64,000 bases of DNA from Microdochium bolleyi (lineage: Eukaryota > Ascomycota > Sordariomycetes > Xylariales > Microdochiaceae), in contig KQ964246.1 in assembly GCA_001566295.1 (NCBI GenBank), forward strand, positions 3,844,001-3,908,000. The letters are read 5' to 3'. Of the stretch, positions 56,181 to 64,000 are shown piece after piece. The position numbers were made by a program, and so were the translations under genes. Position 1 is the stretch's first letter; every line of letters starts with the position of its first letter. The notes below the pieces were generated by a model. It was not told the DNA's origin, did no database searches, and was given only the letters and a program-made list of their open reading frames with translations.

Positions 56181-56339
56181 CTAGTGCTTGTGGCTGTGGT
56201 TGTGGTTGTGGTGGGAAGCGGAGCATGACGGAGCCGGCGATATCCTCGAGAGGTTCAAGTCGAGCCTGCTCTGAGGGTGGCAGTACCAGCAGCTGCCAGT
56301 ACTGAACTCGGTCCCACAGTTTCCGCATCGAGAAGCCAT
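56181..56339 (-). CDS. Possible zinc-ribbon microprotein with His-rich tail
   Basis: This 52-codon frame (Met at 56339, TAG at 56183-56181) encodes two CxxC knuckles, Cys5/Cys8 and Cys17/Cys20 (CGNCGTEFSTGSCWYC), spaced like a zinc ribbon. A short linker and a His-rich end (SHHNHNHSHKH) follow. The frame is open upstream to 56447. The four-Cys pattern plus a His tail suggests metal binding. I do not recognise a family, and a frame this short can arise by chance; codon evidence is limited. It stands in an otherwise gene-poor stretch, next to a GT microsatellite. Confidence 0.4.
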   Translation of the reverse strand: MASRCGNCGTEFSTGSCWYCHPQSRLDLNLSRISPAPSCSASHHNHNHSHKH

Positions 56340-56460
56340 GCTGGGCAAGTGGACTGTGCTGGATGCCGGAAGCAATATGTTAGTCGAGGTCCAGGACACG
56401 CATCGGCGGTGGCAACGAGCTTTAGATGCAGACAAGGATAGACTCACTGGATATGTGTAT

Positions 56461-56481
56461 GTGTGTGTGTGTGTGTGTGTG
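56461..56481. repeat. GT microsatellite
   Basis: About ten GT units follow a less regular TATGTG start (56453-56460). Confidence 0.9.
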
Positions 56482-56814
56482 CCTGCAGCAGGGGTTCAAG
56501 TTGTTTCCTCTGAAGAAGAGTGAAGCCACCGATGGGGAGGTGCAGGGTCGATGTGTAAAGTTGCAGGATGGGATGAGAGATCGAGCAGCAAGAGGAGTGC
56601 CGGGCGCGGAGGAGGAGGAGGAGGGATGGCTTGAGGATTAAGAGGGCTTGGGGTGGAGCGACAATGGAGTGGATCTGGCGGGCGGCCAGGAGCAACGAGG
56701 GTCGTCGTGGGCGGGACGGCGGAGAGCTACGCGCTGGTAGTCGCTGATGGGGCGGCGGGGGGAGGGCAGACCCTGCACCATAAATCGATGAATCCATGGA
56801 TGGATCCGACCCTC

Positions 56815-56840
56815 GGGGACGGGGACGGGGACGGGGGCGG
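56815..56840 (+). repeat. G-quadruplex-forming G4 run
   Basis: Three GGGGAC units followed by GGGGGCGG give four G-tracts of at least four G with 2 nt loops, a strong intrastrand quadruplex motif on the plus strand. Confidence 0.75.
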
Positions 56841-59800
56841 ACAACCCTTGGGCTGGGGAGCGAGGAAGCTCGGGGAGTGCCTCGAGGTGCATCTGCTGCT
56901 GAAATGCCATGGGCCGGTGGCGCTCAGCCCGGGCGCGGGCCAATGTCCCCTTTGGCTCTAGCGATGGCATGCCGTGATCTGGATCCAAATCGTGTGTCCA
57001 TTTCCCATGCCACGCGAGCCATGCGAGCCATGCCATGCTCACGCCAGGGCAATTGCTCGCAATCTGGGGATGGCCGTGCTCAAAGGGGCTGACCATGGTC
57101 GGCTCCGAGATTCCATGGGTCCCATGGGAACCCTTCCCAGCTTTGGTGGTTGGAAGCGAGGAATTCGATTGTCCACTCGCGGGCTCCTTCCCAAAGCCGC
57201 CGCCTGCCGTCCACAGCTCACATCCCACATCACCAGAGTCAATCGAGACACAGTCCCCGACCTCATCTACCGGCCTTCCAATGGGGGCTAGCAGGGCGCG
57301 CTGGGGTCTGAGTGGTGCATGCACGCAGAGAATGCCCACCAGCATCGACCTGATCTCTACCCTAGGGCAGCTACGCAGCCAAGTCCAGCCCTGCAGACCC
57401 ATGCACGTCTCTTCAGAAGCTTCCCCAAGCGTACCCGGGCGCTCTCGTCCTACGCCCGGAGTCCACGATGCATGGCAACCTCTTCGCCACCTCTAGCTCG
57501 GCGCTGCGCCGCCAGCCGCACCTCGAGACGGCACCTCACGACTCAGCTTGCGGCGGCCACCGCCTGCTGCATGACCATGGAGACACTCGCCTGCGTGCCA
57601 GGACCATACGCAGTACGCAGGACACCTTACGCAGACAGAGATTCCGAGATGAGAGAGCCAGTCCCCCTGGCCTCTTGGGGTAAGCTGCTCGACGGAGCCG
57701 GTAGTGGGTCGAGCGACGGCCTCTCTGCTCCGACAACAGCCGTGCACCCACCTGCGCTACCTTGGACTTCACCTGCGCTCCACCGCAAAGTTCTTCCCAG
57801 TCCTGCAGAGAGCCCTGCGAGCCCTGTGCCTACCTCGACATGCCCGCACACGCCAAGCCCTCTAGGTTCCGAGCTGTCGTCCAGACCCAGCAGTCCTGTC
57901 ACATCGCCGTGGGCAGCTACGAAAATCACCACGCTCCCCATCATGTGCGGCTGGCTGGCAGATTGCCACGTGAGCGGGCGCCGCCCTCCGAGTCGGCACG
58001 CCACGTTCGCTCGAAGCAATAGACTTGGCTCTAAGGGTTCAGCTGGCGTCTGTCCCAGCCATTTCGCTCCGACTGCCTCTCTCGGCTCTCGCACGCTCTC
58101 CGTCGCATCCGGTCCTCTCACCTGTGTGCACGGCACGGCCAACCTCAAATGCAGGCATCAGAGTTGGCGAGCACGAAGCTTTCTGGGTGCACAGCGCGGG
58201 TTCTCCACAAGGAGCGGCACGACCACAACGGACAATCGTCAGCACAACCATCCCTGGTCTGCTGGGTTCCTCCCCAGCATGACGCCCCACCGCGTGGTCG
58301 TCTAAAACTGGTCAACGGAGCACAACGCCCTCCATGGCCCCGCCCACAAGATGGTGATATGCGTGGTCAACTCCATGCGTCGTACACAGGACTGTCAGGA
58401 AATCCTTGTATGCCCCTCGCAAGCCTGCTGACCCTCTGCTTTGGTGTCGGTAGCTACCGAAGATTGTGCTCGTCTGACAAGACACGATGCCGCAACATCC
58501 AAAAAGAAAAAAGGAAAAATAATAATCATGCCAGACCTGCAGCCAGAGTTACGCACCGCTTTGTTCACCCAAGCCCATCATCAGCCAACTGCAGCCATCA
58601 GGGTATGGTCATGCGCCCAGGGGTTCGGTGCAGCCAATGGGAGCGAGAGAAGCGCGGTGCCACCAAGCTCGCCGACCGCCACACCGCCAACACAAAGCAC
58701 CATTCCGGTGCGCCACGGATGCTGACTACGACGCTGCTGGGACCTCTGCCTCACGAGAGCTTCGCGAGACAACCCCTCCCAGGCTGTTGCCCATGCATTA
58801 GCGGCAGGCCCCCGATCTGCGCCAGCCTGGGTCTGCACCCACATCGAAAGGGTGAGCGTCAATCTGTGGCCATTGAGGGCATACGCCTAGGCACATGTCC
58901 GCGACGCCCAAACTATTCATTGGTCTGCTGCAGAGCGCGACTCGGACGGACAGGTGCGACGGTGCCCGAGTTTATTAATCCCAACAACGTGTCAAGCCTG
59001 TGACTCCCGATGGCCTTGCGCTCCAAGTCAAGTGGTGCAAAGTCCATCGCTCCCTGCGTCAAAGGACAGATGATGCGAGACAAAATAGTGGCGTGCTTTC
59101 TGCGTCATGAATCATCACCATTCCTCGCGCAAGCCAGATGTCTAATCCGTCCCGAGGAGGGCCAGCTCCGGACCGTGCCGATCCTGTCTAGAGGTGGTTT
59201 TGTTGGCCTCAAGGAATTGCGGGACATGATAGCCATCTCGTTGCGTCCCACGGTTGATCCCTGGAGCTCAGGGTCTGCCGCCAAGAGCTGCCAGAGCTCG
59301 CATGTGGTAGTTTTGAAGCCGATCTTTTCATCCCACGGCGGTTGGCCGCCAGGAATAGAAGCCGATCGCCAATTGGCATGACGCGACAATCCCATCCCGG
59401 CTCACACCCAGCTCGCTAGCCACCGGAACTCTCCCGCTAGCGAGCCACGCGAGGCCACGCAACCTTAACCACTCCAGAAGCCAGACGGCATCAGCCCGAG
59501 CTGTGAGACAGAGCGCCATACATTCCGGGCTGCGAGACAATTGTGCGAGCCTCCCACTGGTGGACTGCTCTGCACGGAAGCCTTATAGAACCCGATCGGA
59601 CAACATAGCGCCGGCTCATGCGTGACCACCGGTCGGCATAGAGAACCCAGGCGCGAGGCTGCCCAACTTTTAAACGGCGCATTTGGTTGAACATCTTGCT
59701 GAATTTGCGCCACTTTTAACTTGGGCAGCCTCACCAGGTCATCTTGGACTACGATGCTGCCTTGGGATCCACAGAAGCCCTGATCTTCGACGTTCATGTG

Positions 59801-61194
59801 GTCCTGTACACGCGGACACTAGCAATCTTTCACTCACCTCGACCGCCATCGCCATTGGGCTTATGAGCACTGGCCGGCAGGTCTCATGCACCATTGAGAC
59901 TTGCTCTTAGTTCGCTGTATCTTCCGTTGGTGATCACCCTGGCATTGGCGTAGGTGGCTCATCCTGGACAGTCTCCTGCGATTACACCAATGATCCGGAA
60001 TGGTCCCTTGGAACCAGTACCAATACCATTGTTCTAGTCATTTACCCTGTTCTCATCCCGGCACCAGACCGATCACACGCGGAGGTTCATAGATACAGCT
60101 ACTAAAACGGCAACCCGTCTATCGTGCAATACATGGCACGCACACACACACACACATACAGGGGTCGGGGCGAATTGGTCCGGTCCGGTGCAGGGGTCCA
60201 GCAGCTGAGTTCCAGCTGCTTGGGCTGGCTGGTCTCGATGGTCGGTGAATCAGGGTGGTGAGCATCTACCCTATATATCCCAACCGCCACGCGTGTAAGC
60301 ACGCCACAACCATGGTAACACACCCTTGCAACTGGCACTTGCGGCAAGTTACAACTGCCGAGTTCACTGGAGGTGGAGCTGTTGGAGCAAGTATGGGAGA
60401 GAGAACTCATCACGTAGACCATCAGCAGACACGATTCGAGGGAAGCCCATTTCACGTCCCGGCGGCACAATTGTACATAGTGACGTATCCGAACGTGGGA
60501 GCTGCTCTTCACGAAAAAGCTGCGGCCGACGTTACGGCTTATAACACCAAATCAGCCCTCCACTCTCATATGCCGTGCTCCTAAGCCTGTCTCGCTCCAT
60601 TCGTGACTTTCAGAATTCTCGTGTAGGCGTCACTGCCACGAGTTGGTATCGAGATGTCAAACTATAGCAAGAGCTACTGAGAGCAGATCCGGGAATGAAT
60701 CCCAACCCTCTTCGGTACACGGCCGTTGCTCACTAACACTACCCGCCAGCCGGTACGGACTTTATTGGCGAACAAAGTGCCTTGCTCTCTCCCATGGCAA
60801 GAGGCCGGCCCGGCCTCTCTGGGCTGCTTGAATCTCAGGCATAATAGTTGTTGCTGGTCTCTGTCGGTCAACTGCCTGGTCCGACCCAGCCTCGTCCTTC
60901 GGGTGCAGCATAAGTTCATTTGTTCTCAAAGTTCGTGAGCGCGTAATCCCCGCAGAGAAGAAACGACTGCTTAGCACGAGCCTAATCCCATCCCATGGAA
61001 GGGGCGGCGCTTCCGCATCATGTCAAAACAAACGCCGAGCATATAGTCGAGCTCTTTGTCCTGCATCAGGAAAAGCTTCAAAAGTAGCGGTAAGAACTAT
61101 CCAACGCCTCGAAACTTCGACGAGGTCGACACAATGACGACATGGAAAACCCCTGGCGCATACATATCTTGGTTCTTATGTTTTGCCACTCTGT

Positions 61195-61196
<2 letters not shown>
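56841..61196. other. Gene-poor intergenic region, main part
   Basis: About 4.4 kb without a supported gene. GC content is high to about 59.5 kb and long open frames occur on both strands (for example plus 57319-58305 and minus 57627-58148). Their translations are rich in Pro, Ser, Arg and Cys without domain pattern, and the two strands contradict each other. A CA repeat lies at 60141-60156. Possible contents are long untranslated leaders, noncoding RNA or a gene with many small exons that I cannot see. Confidence 0.45.
60141..60156. repeat. CA microsatellite
   Basis: Eight CA units in intergenic DNA. Confidence 0.85.

Positions 61197-61246
<50 letters not shown>
61197..61246. repeat. Poly-C tract, 50 bp
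   Basis: An uninterrupted run of 50 C on the plus strand (50 G on the minus strand), 391 bp beyond the stop codon of the transketolase-family gene. Its true length in the genome may differ because such runs are hard to sequence. Confidence 0.9.
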
Positions 61247-61247
<1 letters not shown>

Positions 61248-61636
61248 TCTCGCGGCGTCTCACCTCCCCACCACGGGGTTGCCAGCGCCAGATGTTTCGT
61301 TGCGGGTTTCCGCTTTGGGAAATCCGCCAGTTGATATCACTTGTATCACAAAGTGATCAGTAACACCCAACAGTACACTGCCACATTCAATTGGGCCAGG
61401 ACCTTGCTTGGATGGAGATCCCTTTTTAGCGGATTATTTCTGGGGAAAAGAAGGCGAGTGAAAATGCGGGAGTGGCTGCTGCCAATGCATCATCTGGTGT
61501 CCAGAGGATGATGTTGCTCGAGATTTCAATGCTATAAACATGAATCACCTCGACGAGCAAGTGACGATTTACTTGGGGCCAAACAACCGCGGTATTATCA
61601 ACTATATGTGTGTAGCATTGTATGTGTGTAGACCAC
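61247..61636. other. 3' flank of the transketolase-family gene
   Basis: These 390 bp between the poly-C tract and the gene's stop codon show no coding potential. Confidence 0.5.
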
Positions 61637-63978
61637 TCAGATCTCGACAAACTCCCGCCTGAGCATCTCGTCCTCCCGCACCATGTCAAAATACTTCATC
61701 ACCCTCCTGACAAGGGCGTCCGCGTCGAACTCAAAGTACTTGTACGCGGCCTTGCCCGGCAGCGAGTGGCCGAAGCGGGTGATGCAGGCGGCGGCGTCGG
61801 CGTACCGCTCCCAGCCGTTGGGCGCGTACGGCTCGATCGCGACGGCGGGCATCCTGTGCCTCCGCAGGACATCCCGCTGGTAGCTGCGCTCCTGCCTGCC
61901 AAACAGCCGCTGGCACGGCATCGACACGACGCGGGCCTCGACGCCGTGCTTCTCTTTCAGCTGGGCCGCCACGTCGACCGCGTGGCACAGCTCCGCACCG
62001 ACGCCGATCAGCGTCACCGTCGCGGCCTCGTTCTCCTGCAGCACGTACCCGCCTTTCGCGACCAGGTCCCGCCGCGACCGGCCCGCCTGCTGCTGCTGCT
62101 GCTGCGGCAGCGCGTGCCTGCTCGTCGAGATGATGCTCGGCGTGCCCTTTGCCTGGATCGCGGCCTGCCAGCAGCCCGCCGTCTCCTCGCTGTCGCCCGG
62201 CCGGAAGAAGAGCAGGTTCGGCATGGCGCGGAACAGCGCGGCGAGCTCGATGGGCTGGTGCGTGGGGCCGTCCTCGCCCATGCCGATGCTGTCGTGCGTG
62301 GCGGCGTGGATGACCTGCAGGCGCTGCAGGGCGCCCATGCGCACCGCGGGCGCGGCGTAGAGGTAGAACATGAAAAAGGACGACGTCACGGGGAGGAAGG
62401 TGCCGGGTGAGAAGGCGGCGAGGCCGTTGGCGATGGCGGCCATGGCGTGCTCCCGGACGCCGTAGTGGATGTAGCGCCCGGCGTAGTCGCCGTTGATGCC
62501 GCACTCGGTGCGCAGCTCCGGGTGCTGGAAGTCCACCTTGCCCGGCCAGTCCATGTACACGGACGGCGTGAGGTCCGCGGTGCCGACGATGAAGGAGTCG
62601 ATCTTCTCGGCGAGCGGGTTGAGCACGAGCCCGTTGGCGGCGCGCGTCGCGGTGGGCTTGTCGGGGAAGGAGGACGGGATGAGGGTGCTCCAGTCGGAGG
62701 GCAGCTCGCCGTTGCGGCGGGCGGCGAAGCGCGCGGCGAGGTCCGGGTGTGCCTTCTCGTACGCGGCCAGCAGCTCGTCGTACTCCTGCACCCACTTCTG
62801 GCCGCGCTCCGGCAGGCCGCGGAAGAACTGCCGGGTCTCGTCGCCGATGACGAAGTGCTGCTCCGGGTCGAATCCTTCCTTCTTCTTCATGTTGGCGACG
62901 TCGTCGGCGCCAAAGGCCGCGCCGTGCGCGGGGGCCGTACCCGCGACTTTGCTGCCCAGGCCGATGGTGGTCTTGATGTTGATGAACGTGGGCTTGTCCC
63001 TCGACCGCCGCGCAGTCTGCAGCGCCTCGACGATGCCCGCGATGTCGTAGTTGCCGTCCTCGATTTCGAGCACGTCCCACCCGCAGGCGCGCATCTTGTC
63101 GTTGACGTTCTCCGTGTTGGTTAGGTCGACAGAGCCGTCGCAGGTGACCTGGTTGTTGTCGTACATGACGGTCAGGTTGTTGAGCCGCCAGTGGCCCGCG
63201 AGGGAGATGGCCTCGAGGGCAACGCCCTCCTGCAGGCACGCGTCGCCGATCATGCACCAGGTGTGGTTGTCGACGACGTCGAAGCCGGGTTTGTTGAAGG
63301 TGGCCGCGAGATTCTTGGTCGCCATGGCCAGGCCGACGGCATTGGCGATGCCCTGGCCGAGGGGCCCGGTGGTGACCTCGATTCCTTCGTGCTCGATCTC
63401 GGGGTGGCCAGGGCACAGGGCGTCGGTCCGCTCCGAGTGGTACGACATGAGCTGCTCCATCGTCATGTCGCGGTAGCCGGTGAGGTGGAGGAAGCAGTAT
63501 TGGAACAAGCACGTGTGACCTGTGAAGCGAGAAGCGAGAAGCTGTGAGCTTATGTTGTTGCTGTTGTGGCAGGCGGAGAGGAGAGGATGCCTACCATTTG
63601 AAAGAACAAACCGATCGCGATTGAAGAATGTGGGAGTGTGAGGGGCGTACTTCATGGCGTACTTCCACAGGGCCATGCCGATGGCAGCCATGCCAATGGC
63701 GCCACTTTTGTGCTTGTTAGTATTGTGCTGGCGGTCGTGAAGGAGACAAGAGGGACTCACCCAGGATGCCCGCCCTTGAACTGCTGGCAGAGGTCGGCGA
63801 CCAAGATGCGGAAGGTCTTGAGGACGAGGGGATGGACGGCCTTGTCGGCCTCTAATGAGATGCTGACATCGCGTGGCTCGGCAGGCTTGGTGGTGGTTTT
63901 TGAGGCGAAGACAGAGGGAGCAGAGCCCTCGGAAGGGCCCTCGTCCTTGCTGATGGGGGTGAGGACACCAGGAGCCAT
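61637..63978 (-). CDS. Transketolase-family enzyme resembling dihydroxyacetone synthase
   Basis: This gene encodes a 736-residue thiamine diphosphate enzyme. Introns are 63760-63705 and 63594-63520. After a 45-residue N-terminal extension come all transketolase blocks: QFKGGHPGGAIGMAAIGMAL, NRDRFVLSNGHTCLFQY, CPGHPEI, TGPLGQGIANAVGLA, the ThDP/Mg motif GDACLQEG..NN, and the catalytic Glu in YGVREHAMAAIANGL. DNNQVTCDGSVDL, LPVTSSFFMFYLYAAPAVRM and GEDGPTHQP match dihydroxyacetone synthases of methylotrophic yeasts better than ordinary transketolases. Those enzymes move a C2 unit from xylulose 5-phosphate to formaldehyde. It ends in FVEI with no PTS1 signal, so it would be cytosolic rather than peroxisomal. 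A CAG run encodes a short poly-Gln loop. Confidence 0.9.
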
Positions 63979-64000
63979 TGCGTCGGGGTTGTGCCTTGAT

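Noticed and set aside
56245..56270. tRNA B-box-like GGTTCAAGTCG
   Set aside because: The motif ends wrongly and overlaps the possible microprotein frame. No cloverleaf can be drawn.
57319..58305. 328-codon open frame on the plus strand
   Set aside because: The translation is rich in Pro, Ser, Arg and Cys without any motif, and the opposite strand is just as open.
61731..63512. 593-codon frame on the minus strand within the transketolase-family gene
   Set aside because: It is a shifted frame of a GC-rich exon. The true frame has all catalytic motifs.

Overview
The window is nuclear DNA of a filamentous ascomycete, most likely a Sordariomycete. The genes are GC-rich and carry short introns (about 50-125 bp) with GTRNGT donors and CTAAC/CTGAC-like branch sites. 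They encode fungus-specific families: Zn2Cys6 factors, SUR7/PalI-like and MARVEL-like membrane proteins, a GH128 GPI-type glucanase, and a dual-start cyclophilin resembling the Neurospora one. There is no operon structure and I found no rRNA, tRNA, CRISPR array or intact transposon. Exon coordinates were joined by hand from splice signals, and every spliced model stays in frame to its stop.

0-13 kb is an accessory region for secreted enzymes and transport. It holds a GH32 invertase-type enzyme running off the left edge, an SDR oxidoreductase, a GH128 beta-1,3-glucanase-like protein, a bZIP factor divergent from a chromate-type (CHR) transporter, and a secreted subtilisin. 14-21.3 kb has four catabolic-looking enzymes side by side: an amidase, an old yellow enzyme, an alpha/beta hydrolase, and a Baeyer-Villiger-type monooxygenase that shares a promoter with the hydrolase. 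They suggest a small degradation module (ketone to ester/lactone, then ester cleavage).

22-29.3 kb contains a BTB-domain gene, a decayed tandem copy of it, a SUR7/PalI-like four-helix membrane protein and an F-box protein. 30-39.2 kb contains an amino-acid permease divergent from a small TIGR04076-like protein with several GATA sites between them, a Zn2Cys6 factor, an aldo-keto reductase with a long unexplained N-terminal domain, and a protein of unknown function. 39.7-52.2 kb is the conserved housekeeping core: a MARVEL-like membrane protein followed by an in-frame TAG and a 370-codon open frame, the ENTH adaptor Ent3, cyclophilin, the RNA polymerase III subunit Rpc34/RPC6, and the Hsp70-Hsp90 co-chaperone Sti1.

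52.4-54.5 kb is a second Zn2Cys6 factor. About 7 kb then follows with almost no gene support: microsatellites, a G-quadruplex run, two poly-C tracts and one possible zinc-ribbon microprotein. The window ends with a transketolase-family gene whose sequence resembles dihydroxyacetone synthase.
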